Shown one piece after another: positions 17,287 to 26,747 of a stretch of DNA of 64,000 bases. Made by a program: the position numbers and the translations under genes. Where the stretch lies: assembly GCF_035984415.1 (NCBI RefSeq), contig NZ_CP130720.1:7626001-7690000 (forward strand), given 5' to 3'. Every line of letters starts with the position of its first letter. Position 1 is the first letter of the stretch. This DNA is from Streptomyces sp. NBC_01296. Lineage in GTDB: Bacteria; Actinomycetota; Actinomycetes; Streptomycetales; Streptomycetaceae. The notes beneath the pieces were generated by a model, which did not search any database, was not told where the DNA came from, and saw nothing but the letters and a program-made list of their open reading frames with translations.

Positions 17287-18837
17287 ATGGCACACACCGA
17301 GAACCGCACCCCGCCCCCCGTGGTCGACCTGCCCGCGGGCCGGCTGCGCGGCGCGATCGAAGACGGGCTCTGCGTCTTCCGGGCGGTCCCGTACGCCGCA
17401 CCCCCCGTCGGCGACCTGCGCTGGCGGCCCGCCCGGCCGCATCCCGGCTGGAGCGGCACGCGCGACGCGAGCGCCGACGGCCCCAGCGCCCCGCAGATGT
17501 ACGTGGAAGGCGGCGATCCGGTCCTCGGCGGCCACGGGTCACCCCCCTTCGACGAGGACTGCCTCACCCTCAACGTCTGGACGCCCGCGGCGGACGACGC
17601 CCGACGCCCGGTACTGGTGTGGATCCACGGCGGCGGCTTCGTCTCCGGATCGGGCTCGCTGCCCGGCTACGGCGGCGCGACCTTCGCGCGGGACGGCGAC
17701 CTGGTGTTCGTCGGCATCAACTACCGCATCGGGCCGCTCGGTTACCTCCCCCCGGAGGGCAGCGACGGCGACGGGGGCGACGAGGTGGCCAACCCCTGGC
17801 TCTCCGACCAGCTCGCCGCCCTGCACTGGGTGAAGGAGAACATCGCCTCCTTCGGCGGCGACCCCGACCGCATCACCGTCGCCGGCCAGTCCGGCGGCGC
17901 CGTCTCCACCGCGGCCCTCGCCGGGCACCCGCAGGCCGCCGGCCTGATCCGCCGGGTGATCCTGCAGAGCCCGCCGTTCGGGCTCGACCTCCCCGACCCC
18001 GACACGTACCGGGAGCGCACCGAGGCCTATCGGGAGCTGGCCGGCGCCAAGACCGCGCAGGAGCTGCGCGCACTGCCCTGGCCGGCCCTGATCGGCGCGG
18101 CCGGCGGCCTGTTCGCCCGCACGATGCGGTGGGGCCACTGGCCGACGCCGTTCCTGCCCGTCGTCGACGGGGAAACGCTCGAGCGCCATCCGGCGCAGGC
18201 CCTGCTGCACGGGGCCGCGGCCGGCATCGACGTCATGATCGGGTGGACCCGCGAGGAGGCCAACTTCGGCTTCGGCCTCGACGAGGGGTACGCGGCCGCC
18301 ACCCGGGAGCAGGTGACCGACCGGATCGCGGAGACCTTCGGGGCCGAGGCCGCCCCCGAGGTCTATGCCGCGTACGAGACGGCCCGCCCCGGCGCCGGTC
18401 CGGCCGGCGTCCTCATGGACCTGATCACGGACGAGCTCTTCCGGGTCCCCTCCGTCGCCCTGGCCGAGGCCAGGGCCGGTTCGGAGCACCCGGTCTGGGC
18501 CTACCAGTTCGACCTCCCCACGCCCGCGTACGAGGGCCGGCTCGGCGCCGCGCACTGCCTCGAACTCCCCTTCGTCTTCGACAACTTCGAGCAGTGGTCG
18601 CACGCACCCTTCCTCTCCGGGCTCACTCCCGCCGTCCGCGACGGCCTCGCGCAGACCATGCACCGGGCCTGGATCGCGTTCGTCCGCACCGGCGACCCGA
18701 ACCACCCGGGCATGCCGCCGTGGCAGCCGTACGGAGCGCAGTCGCGGATCACGATGCGTTTCGACTCGGTCGTCACCGCCCTCGATGACCTCGCAGGGGC
18801 CTCGCGGCGCTTGCACGAAGGCCGCAGAGGCCAATGA
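17287..18837 (+). CDS. Type B carboxylesterase (cytosolic)
   Basis: A 516-residue carboxylesterase. The elbow GQSGG puts the nucleophile at Ser202, the oxyanion loop is HGGGF at 114-118, EDCLTLNVW is at 90-98, and the family His region is GAAHCLELPFVF. There is no signal peptide, unlike the esterase at 11913. The ATG follows an AAGGAAGG ribosome site. Its promoter carries the same operator as the aromatic degradation operon, so it probably releases an aromatic acid (such as salicylate) from an ester for that pathway; this is inference from the promoter. A LacI-type site lies directly after its stop. Confidence 0.9.
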   Translation: MAHTENRTPPPVVDLPAGRLRGAIEDGLCVFRAVPYAAPPVGDLRWRPARPHPGWSGTRDASADGPSAPQMYVEGGDPVLGGHGSPPFDEDCLTLNVWTPAADDARRPVLVWIHGGGFVSGSGSLPGYGGATFARDGDLVFVGINYRIGPLGYLPPEGSDGDGGDEVANPWLSDQLAALHWVKENIASFGGDPDRITVAGQSGGAVSTAALAGHPQAAGLIRRVILQSPPFGLDLPDPDTYRERTEAYRELAGAKTAQELRALPWPALIGAAGGLFARTMRWGHWPTPFLPVVDGETLERHPAQALLHGAAAGIDVMIGWTREEANFGFGLDEGYAAATREQVTDRIAETFGAEAAPEVYAAYETARPGAGPAGVLMDLITDELFRVPSVALAEARAGSEHPVWAYQFDLPTPAYEGRLGAAHCLELPFVFDNFEQWSHAPFLSGLTPAVRDGLAQTMHRAWIAFVRTGDPNHPGMPPWQPYGAQSRITMRFDSVVTALDDLAGASRRLHEGRRGQ

Positions 18838-18839
18838 TC

Positions 18840-18851
18840 TAACTCGTGTAA
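18840..18851. promoter_or_regulatory. LacI-type operator B (TTACACGAGTTA on minus strand)
   Basis: The plus strand reads TAACTCGTGTAA. It lies 45 bp before the LacI start codon and 2 bp after the esterase stop, the position expected for autoregulation. Confidence 0.7.
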
Positions 18852-18896
18852 CCTGGGAGGAGAGGTGTAGGTCGACCCGAGGGAGCGCCGAGGACC

Positions 18897-19922
18897 ATGC
18901 CCAGGGAGCCCAGGGAGACGAGCACCCCCGCGTCGCCCGTGTCGATCACCAGCGCGGACGTGGCCCGGCTGGCCGGGGTGTCACGCGCCACCGTGTCGTT
19001 CGTGCTGAACGACACCCCCGGCCACCGCGTCAGCGAGGGCACCCGCACGCGGGTGCTCGACGCCGCCCGGCAGCTCGGTTACGTACCGCACGCCGCAGCC
19101 CGGTCCCTGCGGGCCGGCCGCAGCAACCTCGTCCTGATGCCCGCCTCGATCTCCGCGATCGGCCGGCTCGTCAGCGACTGGGTCGACGACCTGCACAGCG
19201 AGCTCGACCGCCACGGCTACACGGCCGTCCTGCACGCGGGCCGCTTTGCCGACCCCCTCGACGCCGCCCGGGCCTGGGCCGAACTGCGCCCGGCGGCCGT
19301 CATCGCCCTCGACGGCGACCGCTTCACCGCCCAGGCGGCCGAGCTGCTGAGCCGCGCCGGAGTGCGCGCCCTGATGGCCTTCGCCGCCCGCCCGGTCGAG
19401 GGCGTCCACACCATCGGCTTCGACCACGCGGACATCGGCGCCGCCGCGGCCGAGCACCTCATCGCCCGGGGCCGGAGCCGGATCGGCGTGGTCATGCCCC
19501 AGGAACGCGGCCTCGGCACCCTCGCCGGCCCGCGCCTCGCCGGGGCCGAGTCGGTCGCGGCCCGGCACATGGCGACGGTGACCCCGGTGGAGCTCGCGTA
19601 CACCCGGGAGTCCGCCACCGCCCTCGCCCGGCGCTGGCCGAGCCTGGGCCTGGACGCGGTCTTCGCGTACAACGACGAGTACGCGGCGCTGCTGCTGCAC
19701 GCCCTCCAGGCCGAGGGCATCGCCGTACCGGACGAGGTCGCGATCGTCGGCTCCGACGACCTGGTCCTTGCCTCCCTCCAGCAACCGCCCCTCACGACGG
19801 TCCGGCTGGACCTGCCGTCGGCAGCCCGCGTCGCCGACGCCCTCCACGAGCTGATCGAGACGGGGAACACGCCCCCGGTCCCCGCGACAGAGGCCCGTCT
19901 CGTCCACCGCGCCACGTCCTGA
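18897..19922 (+). CDS. LacI family transcriptional regulator
   Basis: A 341-residue LacI/GalR repressor. The helix-turn-helix and hinge are at residues 16-70 ([20 protein letters not shown], then [18 protein letters not shown]), followed by the periplasmic-binding-protein-like ligand domain ending in the typical [20 protein letters not shown]. It is flanked upstream by its own operator-like site and downstream by the convergent enolase gene (18-bp gap). The ligand is not evident; the genes near the four matching sites suggest a signal linked to ester or phosphate-ester breakdown. Confidence 0.92.
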   Translation: MPREPRETSTPASPVSITSADVARLAGVSRATVSFVLNDTPGHRVSEGTRTRVLDAARQLGYVPHAAARSLRAGRSNLVLMPASISAIGRLVSDWVDDLHSELDRHGYTAVLHAGRFADPLDAARAWAELRPAAVIALDGDRFTAQAAELLSRAGVRALMAFAARPVEGVHTIGFDHADIGAAAAEHLIARGRSRIGVVMPQERGLGTLAGPRLAGAESVAARHMATVTPVELAYTRESATALARRWPSLGLDAVFAYNDEYAALLLHALQAEGIAVPDEVAIVGSDDLVLASLQQPPLTTVRLDLPSAARVADALHELIETGNTPPVPATEARLVHRATS

Positions 19923-19939
19923 GCCCTCGCTCGCCCCCG

Positions 19940-21349
<1,410 letters not shown>

Positions 21350-21404
21350 TGGCTGTGCAGATGAGGTGGCCCGCTTTGCTGGTGAGCACCGGTTAAAGTG
21401 CCCT

Positions 21405-21827
21405 ATGACCACCCCGGAACCCGCCGCCGTCGCCACCGAACTGCGTACCGCGATGGGCAAGCTCACGCGGCGCGTGAAGCACGAGGACCGGATCCCGCTC
21501 GGCCACGCCTCGGTGCTCGGCACCCTCGATCGCGACGGGGCCATGACCACCAGCGATCTGGCGGCGGACCAGCGCGTACGGCCCCAGTCCATGGCCCGCT
21601 CGGTCGGGCTGCTCATGGAACAGGGGCTCGTCGTCCGCCGGGCGCACCCCACGGACGGCCGCAAGTCCCTGGTGGAGCTCTCCCCTGCGGGGCGGGCCGC
21701 TCTCGAGGCGGAGCGCGGACGCAGGGCGGGCTGGCTCGCCCAGGCCATCGAGGGCGAGCTCACCGGCGAGGAGCGCGAGGTGCTGGCGCGCAGCGCCGTC
21801 CTGATGGAGCGGCTCGCCGCGCGCTAG
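21405..21827 (+). CDS. MarR family transcriptional regulator
   Basis: A 140-residue MarR-type winged-helix dimer. The recognition segment MTTSDLAADQRVRPQSMARS and the wing VVRRAHPTDGRKSLVEL are clear. ATG 21405 is preferred over in-frame codons from 21324 because that earlier stretch contains the tandem repeat and lacks coding character. It overlaps the convergent PAP2 gene by 68 bp. Targets are probably itself and perhaps the divergent enolase. Confidence 0.88.
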   Translation: MTTPEPAAVATELRTAMGKLTRRVKHEDRIPLGHASVLGTLDRDGAMTTSDLAADQRVRPQSMARSVGLLMEQGLVVRRAHPTDGRKSLVELSPAGRAALEAERGRRAGWLAQAIEGELTGEEREVLARSAVLMERLAAR

Positions 21828-22533
21828 GGAGTCGATCGCGACCACGGGCCTGTTCCCGGGCGAGGGCGGGGGCGAAGGCCCACCACGCCAGCAGTGCGGC
21901 CCCCGCGCCGGCCGCTGCGCCGGCCACCGTGTCGGTGAGCCAGTGGGCATGGAGCCAGGTGCGGCTCCACATCATGGCCAGGGTGAACAACACGCCGCCG
22001 GCCCACCACGCCCGCCGCCGGGCCGCCGGGACCAGCAGGACACCGACCAGTACGACGAGCAGGGCCGCCCCCGCCGCATGGCCCGACGGGAAGGAACCGT
22101 GGTCGACGCGGACCAGCGGGTGCGCCGGGCGCGGGCGGTCCACCAGGTGCTTGAGCGCCTGCACCACCAGCATGCTGCCCACGAGGTAGACCCCGAGCAG
22201 GAAGCCCGCCGAAGTCCAGCGCCTGCGGACGAGCAGGAAGACCAGCATCCCGAGCGGCACGACGACGCCCAGCGGGCCGCCGAACCAGTTCAGGACGGCC
22301 GCGGGGGCCGCAGGGAGCCCGTCGTGCGGGCCGCCCATCCAGCGCAGCCACCGGTCGTCCGCGCCCTGGAACGGCGGGTTCGCGACGTCCGTACGGACGG
22401 TGAGGGCCAGCGCCGCGGTCAGGCCGAGCAGCAGTGCGGCCAGGAGCAGGGTGCCGGGGTGGCGGCGCAGGTCCGCCGCCTCCGGCCGGGCCGCCGCGGT
22501 GGGGCGGGCCGAAGTGACTGTGTGCCGGGACAT
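21760..22533 (-). CDS. PAP2 superfamily membrane phosphatase
   Basis: A 257-residue lipid-phosphate phosphatase-like membrane protein with all three PAP2 motifs intact: KHLVDRPRP, PSGH and SRTWLHAHWLTD. Five to six membrane segments flank them. It resembles the protein at 16431 along its length and so gives the reference for that variant. The C-terminal 35 residues are Arg/Pro-rich and overlap the 3' end of marR by 68 bp, so the true end may be a late stop acquired over marR. Confidence 0.88.
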   Translation of the reverse strand: MSRHTVTSARPTAAARPEAADLRRHPGTLLLAALLLGLTAALALTVRTDVANPPFQGADDRWLRWMGGPHDGLPAAPAAVLNWFGGPLGVVVPLGMLVFLLVRRRWTSAGFLLGVYLVGSMLVVQALKHLVDRPRPAHPLVRVDHGSFPSGHAAGAALLVVLVGVLLVPAARRRAWWAGGVLFTLAMMWSRTWLHAHWLTDTVAGAAAGAGAALLAWWAFAPALAREQARGRDRLPSARRAAPSGRRCAPAPRAPRR

Positions 22534-22629
22534 GGCTGCCTTTCGACGTACGCGTGGGGGCGCGGCGCGGCCGCGCCCCCACGGTGGGACCGGTCTGTGG
22601 AGTGGTGTGTCCGGGGACGGGGGCGGGGC

Positions 22630-23592
22630 TCAGGCCCCCGCGTCCAGGTGCCGGGCCAGGAACGCGACGCTCCCCGCGACGATCGCGGGGATGTCGGGGG
22701 AGCCGAGGAAGATGTGGTCGGCGCCCTCCACGGGCTGCAGCGTCACCTCACCCCCCGCGCCCGTCAGTGCCTCGGCGAGGGCCTCGCTCTGGCTGTACGG
22801 GACGAGCCCGTCCGCGGTCCCGTGCACCAGCAGGAACGGCGGCGGGTTCGAGCCCGGGACGGCGTACGTGACCGGGCTCGCGGCCCGGGCCGGCTCCGCC
22901 TGCTCGGCCGCGGGTACGCCCAGCAGGGCGTCGTACGGGTTGGGGAACTCGGCGCCGGTCGGCATCGGCAGCGGGTGCGCGGCCAGGGCGGGCAGGTCGT
23001 GGACCCCGTACCAGTCGACGACGGCCAGGACGTCGGTGTCGCCGGAGCCGACGCCGTGGGCACCCTCCAGTGCCGCCAGGGTCCCGGAGTCCGTGCTGCC
23101 GGGGCGGACGAGGCCGGCGAGCGCGGCCAGGTGGCCGCCCGCCGACTCGCCCCAGACGCCGATCCGGTCCGGGTCGATGCCGAGGGCGGGGGCGAACTGC
23201 CGTACGTAGCGGATGGCGGCCTTGACGTCGTGCAGCTGCGCGGGGAACGGGGCCTCGAGGCTGTGCCGGTAGTCGATGGAGACGAGCGCGAGCCCGGCGC
23301 CGAGGACGGCGCCGTGCAGCAGGGCGGCGGGCACGGTCGGCGGCGGGTAGCGGCGGTCGCCGTCCAGCCAGCCGCCGCCGTGGATCCAGACGACCGCCGG
23401 GAAGGGGCCCTCGCCCGCGGGGAGCTGTACGTCGAGGAGGCGGGGGCGGTAGCCCGGGGTGGTCGCGTAGGTGATCCCGTCGAAGCGGCGTATGCCGTCC
23501 GCGCCGGTCACGGGCGCGACGGGCTGCCGGTACGGCGGGGGTGGCCAGGTCATGTCGGCGATGTCGAACTCGGCCGGGGGAGACTGCGTCAT
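22630..23592 (-). CDS. Alpha/beta hydrolase (HSL-type esterase)
   Basis: A 320-residue esterase/lipase of the hormone-sensitive-lipase group. It has the oxyanion motif HGGGW, the elbow GESAGGH with the nucleophile Ser, and a C-terminal LVHGTADGLVPYSQSEA segment holding the acid and leading to the His in ADHIF. No signal peptide is seen. Its upstream region has LacI-type site C 120 bp before the start. Confidence 0.88.
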   Translation of the reverse strand: MTQSPPAEFDIADMTWPPPPYRQPVAPVTGADGIRRFDGITYATTPGYRPRLLDVQLPAGEGPFPAVVWIHGGGWLDGDRRYPPPTVPAALLHGAVLGAGLALVSIDYRHSLEAPFPAQLHDVKAAIRYVRQFAPALGIDPDRIGVWGESAGGHLAALAGLVRPGSTDSGTLAALEGAHGVGSGDTDVLAVVDWYGVHDLPALAAHPLPMPTGAEFPNPYDALLGVPAAEQAEPARAASPVTYAVPGSNPPPFLLVHGTADGLVPYSQSEALAEALTGAGGEVTLQPVEGADHIFLGSPDIPAIVAGSVAFLARHLDAGA

Positions 23593-23711
23593 TTACGGCT
23601 CATCCCATTCGGTGTGCGGCCTCGGAGGCCGGCGGGTCCCGGTGCGGGCGGCCCAGGCTTCGTAACGTTTGTCCGAAATGCTTGCGCGGGGCACCGGGGA
23701 GGCATAGCGTG

Positions 23712-23723
23712 TTACACGTGTAA
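23712..23723. promoter_or_regulatory. LacI-type operator C (perfect TTACACGTGTAA)
   Basis: A perfect 12-bp palindrome and the best match among the four sites. It lies 120 bp before the alpha/beta hydrolase start (minus) and 114 bp before the ATPase start (plus). Confidence 0.7.
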
Positions 23724-23787
23724 TCACGACTCTAGCGACGCATTTCCGCTGACCACAAGCCCATTGGGTACCCGAGTTCCTGGGTAG

Positions 23788-23799
23788 TTACACGAGTCA
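23788..23799. promoter_or_regulatory. LacI-type operator D (TTACACGAGTCA)
   Basis: This matches operators A-C at 10 or more of 12 positions. It lies 37 bp before the ATG of the HATPase gene, with a 64-bp gap to site C, so a looped or cooperative arrangement is possible. Confidence 0.65.
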
Positions 23800-23836
23800 C
23801 TTCGGAAGCGTCGCATTCCCCCTCCGGGAGCGCGTC

Positions 23837-24379
23837 ATGTTCACCACCGCCACCCTTCCCGCCGGAGCCGCCTCGGCCGCCGCCGTCCCTGCGCAGCCCG
23901 CCGGCGCCCCGGCCCTGGCCCTGGCCCTGGCTCCGGCTCCGGCCCCGGCTCCCGCCCGGGTCCGCAGCTTCGCCCACTGGGCGGTCGAGCCCACCGCGGT
24001 CGCCGTCCCGCTGGTGCGGGCCCGCGTCCGGGCCGTGCTGGAGGGCTGGCGCATCGCCGCCGAGGCCGTGGACGTCCTGCTGCTGGCCGTCAGTGAACTC
24101 GCCGGGAACGTCGTCCAGCATGCGGCCGCCGCCACCGGGCGGATGCGGGTCGGGGTGGCCTTCGGCGGGGGATGGCTGCGGCTGGAGGTCACCGACCAGG
24201 GGACCGGGCTGCCCCGACTGCCCCACCCTGCCGCCGAGATCGACCCGGATGCCGAAAGCGGCCGCGGGTTGCTGATCGTCCAGCTGCTCACGGCCGAGGC
24301 GGGTGGCGAACTCTCCGTCGTGGCAGCTGAGTTCGGTACTTCCGTGCGGGTCTGCCTGCCGGTCGCGCCGACCGTCTGA
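23837..24379 (+). CDS. ATP-binding protein, anti-sigma regulatory factor type
   Basis: A 180-residue GHKL ATPase of the RsbW/SpoIIAB-like class common in Streptomyces. The N box is ELAGNVVQHA, the G1 box DQGTGL and the G2 box GRGLLIVQ. The first 45 residues are a low-complexity Ala/Pro linker (LALALAPAPAPAPA). Such proteins bind an alternative sigma factor or an anti-anti-sigma partner and phosphorylate the latter; no partner gene is next to it. It lies downstream of two LacI-type sites and upstream of the degradation operon promoter. Confidence 0.85.
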   Translation: MFTTATLPAGAASAAAVPAQPAGAPALALALAPAPAPAPARVRSFAHWAVEPTAVAVPLVRARVRAVLEGWRIAAEAVDVLLLAVSELAGNVVQHAAAATGRMRVGVAFGGGWLRLEVTDQGTGLPRLPHPAAEIDPDAESGRGLLIVQLLTAEAGGELSVVAAEFGTSVRVCLPVAPTV

Positions 24380-24422
24380 ACCGGTTCGCGGGTGGTCCGG
24401 AGGCTGCCCGGCGTTCATCGAA

Positions 24423-24465
24423 ATATCGAGCAACGTTGACGGACGTAAAAATATCGAGATAACTT
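24423..24465 (+). promoter_or_regulatory. PaaX-type promoter/operator before the CoA ligase
   Basis: ATATCGAG at 24423-24430, -35 TTGACG at 24436-24441, -10 TAACTT at 24460-24465 (18-bp spacer). A second ATATCGAG copy (24451-24458) lies inside the spacer just before the -10, which would let a bound repressor block polymerase. Confidence 0.72.
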
Positions 24466-24508
24466 GCTCCGCATCTCCCCCGCTGCTCCCTGATTGAGGT
24501 GCCGCCCC

Positions 24509-26695
24509 ATGGAGCTCTCCCCTTCCGCCCACGCCGACCCCTTCTGCAGGGACCGGCTGCCGGCCTTCCCCCTCTGGCCCGAACTCCACTTCGATCTCCC
24601 GGAGTTGGCCTACCCCGACCGCCTCAACTGCGCCGGACGCCTGCTCGACGATGCCGTCGAGCGCTGGGGCGCCGACCGCACCTGTCTGCTGACCCCGACC
24701 GAGCGCTGGACCTACGGCGAGCTCCAGCAGCGCGCCAACCAGGTCGCCCAGGTCCTCACCGAGGACTTCGGCCTCGTCCCCGGCAACCGCGTCCTGCTGC
24801 GCGCCCCCAACAACCCCTGGCTCGTGGCCGCCTGGTTCGGCGTCCTCAAGGCCGGCGGCGTCGCCGTCACGACGATGCCGCTGCTGCGCGCCGCCGAACT
24901 CGCCGAGCTGTGCGAGATCAGCCGCCCCACCGTCGCCGTGTGCGACCACCGCTACGTCGACGAGCTCGCCGCGGCCGCCGGCCAGGGCCTCGCCGGCCAG
25001 GGCCTCGCCGGCCTGCCGGTTCTCGCCTACGGCGGCCCCGGGGTCATGGACCTGACCGCGCGCTGCGCGGCCAAGAGCGGCGTGTTCGCCACCGTCCCCA
25101 CCGCCGCGGACGACGTGGCGCTGATCGCCTTCACCTCGGGTACGACCGGGCGCCCCAAGGCGACCCTGCACTTCCACCGCGACGTGCTCGCCAACGCGGA
25201 CACGTTCTCGCGGCACGTGCTGAAGCCGCGCCCCGACGACGTCTTCACGGGTACGCCGCCGCTCGCCTTCACCTTCGGCCTCGGAGGGCTCGTGGTCTTC
25301 CCGCTGCACGTCGGGGCCGCGACCCTGCTGATCGAGCAGGCGACCCCGGAGCAGCTGGCCGACCTCGTCGCCGAGCACGGCGTGAGCGTGCTGTTCACCG
25401 CGCCCACCGCCTACCGCGCGATCATGGCGGCCGGGGCAGTGGGCCGACTGGCCGGGCTGCGCCGCTGCGTGTCCGCCGGAGAGGCGCTGCCCGCCGCCGT
25501 GTGGGAGGAGTTCCACGCCGCCACCGGACTGCGCATCATCGACGGCATCGGCGCCACCGAGATGCTGCACGTCTTCATCTCCGCCGCCGACGGGGACATC
25601 CGGCCCGGTGCCACGGGCCGGCCCGTGCCCGGGTACCGCGCCGCCGTGGTGGACCAGTACGGCGAACCCGTCCCCGACGGGCAGCCCGGCCTGCTGGCGG
25701 TCACCGGACCCACCGGCTGCCGCTACCTCGCGGATCCGCGCCAGACGGCGTACGTGAGGAACGGCTGGAACATCACCGGCGACACCTACATCCGCGATGC
25801 CGACGGCTATTTCTGGTACGTGGCCCGCAGCGACGACATGATCGTCTCCTCCGGCTACAACATCGCGGGCCCGGAGGTCGAGAAGGCCCTCGTCGCCCAT
25901 CCGTACGTCGAGGAGTGCGGGGTCGTCGGCGCCCCCGACGACCGGCGCGGCATGCTGGTCAAGGCGTACGTCGTGCTCGGCGCCGGTGTGCCGGCGGACG
26001 AGGCGACGGCCCGTGAGCTGCAGGCCCACGTCAAGGGGGCCATCGCCCCGTACAAGTACCCGCGTGCCGTCGAGTTCGTCACACGGCTCCCGCGCACCGG
26101 CAACGGAAAGCTCCAGCGCGGCGAGCTGCGCGAGTGGGCCCGCTCCGCCGCCGAGGCCCCGGCCCCGGCCCGGATCCCGGCCCCCGCCCCCGCCCCGGCC
26201 GAAGCCGGGACCGGCGCCGACGGCGGCTGCGCCGCCGGCTGCCCCGAGGCCCTCGTTCCGCACCTGCCCAGCGTGGTCGTCGAGCGCCGCGTCGAGTGGC
26301 CCGACACCGACGCCGCCGGGCACTACCACCACTCCACCGTCGTGCGCTGGGTCGAGGCGGCCGAGGCCGTGCTGCTGCGCCGCCTGGGCCTGGCACACCT
26401 CTTCGGCAGCACCCCCCGCGTCCACTTCGAGGCCGACTACCGGGCCCGGCTCTGGTTCGGCGAGGCCGTGCGCATCGAGCTGAGCGTCGCCAAGGTCGGC
26501 GCCAGCTCCCTGCACTACGTGTTCACGGTCCACGGCGAGGGGGACGTGGAGGCCGCCGCCGGGCGGATGGTCATCGCCCACTCCGCCTCCCGTGCGACCG
26601 GGACCACGCCCTGGCCCGCCGACGTACGCGAGGTGCTGACGAAGTCGGGCCCCCAGGCACCGGAACTCCTCACGAGGGATATCGAGCATTGTTGA
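24509..26695 (+). CDS. Fused aryl-CoA ligase / thioesterase
   Basis: A 728-residue two-domain enzyme. Residues 1-545 are an AMP-forming aryl-CoA ligase of the benzoate-CoA ligase type (FTSGTTGRPK near 210, GATEM, YVARSDDMIVSSGYNI, and the C-terminal catalytic Lys534 in TGNGKLQRG). An Ala/Pro-rich linker (about 545-580) leads to a hot-dog thioesterase (590-720) of the 4-hydroxybenzoyl-CoA type (WPDTDAAGHYHHSTVVRWVE). With a salicylyl-CoA-type hydroxylase and gentisate dioxygenase downstream, the ligase should activate salicylate and the thioesterase free gentisate from gentisyl-CoA, so steps 1 and 3 sit on one polypeptide. The ATG at 24509 fits; an in-frame GTG lies at 24494. Confidence 0.88.
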   Translation: MELSPSAHADPFCRDRLPAFPLWPELHFDLPELAYPDRLNCAGRLLDDAVERWGADRTCLLTPTERWTYGELQQRANQVAQVLTEDFGLVPGNRVLLRAPNNPWLVAAWFGVLKAGGVAVTTMPLLRAAELAELCEISRPTVAVCDHRYVDELAAAAGQGLAGQGLAGLPVLAYGGPGVMDLTARCAAKSGVFATVPTAADDVALIAFTSGTTGRPKATLHFHRDVLANADTFSRHVLKPRPDDVFTGTPPLAFTFGLGGLVVFPLHVGAATLLIEQATPEQLADLVAEHGVSVLFTAPTAYRAIMAAGAVGRLAGLRRCVSAGEALPAAVWEEFHAATGLRIIDGIGATEMLHVFISAADGDIRPGATGRPVPGYRAAVVDQYGEPVPDGQPGLLAVTGPTGCRYLADPRQTAYVRNGWNITGDTYIRDADGYFWYVARSDDMIVSSGYNIAGPEVEKALVAHPYVEECGVVGAPDDRRGMLVKAYVVLGAGVPADEATARELQAHVKGAIAPYKYPRAVEFVTRLPRTGNGKLQRGELREWARSAAEAPAPARIPAPAPAPAEAGTGADGGCAAGCPEALVPHLPSVVVERRVEWPDTDAAGHYHHSTVVRWVEAAEAVLLRRLGLAHLFGSTPRVHFEADYRARLWFGEAVRIELSVAKVGASSLHYVFTVHGEGDVEAAAGRMVIAHSASRATGTTPWPADVREVLTKSGPQAPELLTRDIEHC

Positions 26696-26721
26696 CGGTC
26701 GCCAAATCTGAACCATATGTT
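26679..26721 (+). promoter_or_regulatory. PaaX-type promoter/operator before the hydroxylase
   Basis: ATATCGAG (26679-26686), -35 TTGACG (26692-26697) and -10 TATGTT (26716-26721) with an 18-bp spacer, as at 17181 and 24423. The element overlaps the last codons and stop of the ligase gene (26695), so the hydroxylase operon has an internal promoter of its own. Confidence 0.7.
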
Positions 26722-26747
26722 GTTCCGGAACCACGAGGAGGTACGCC

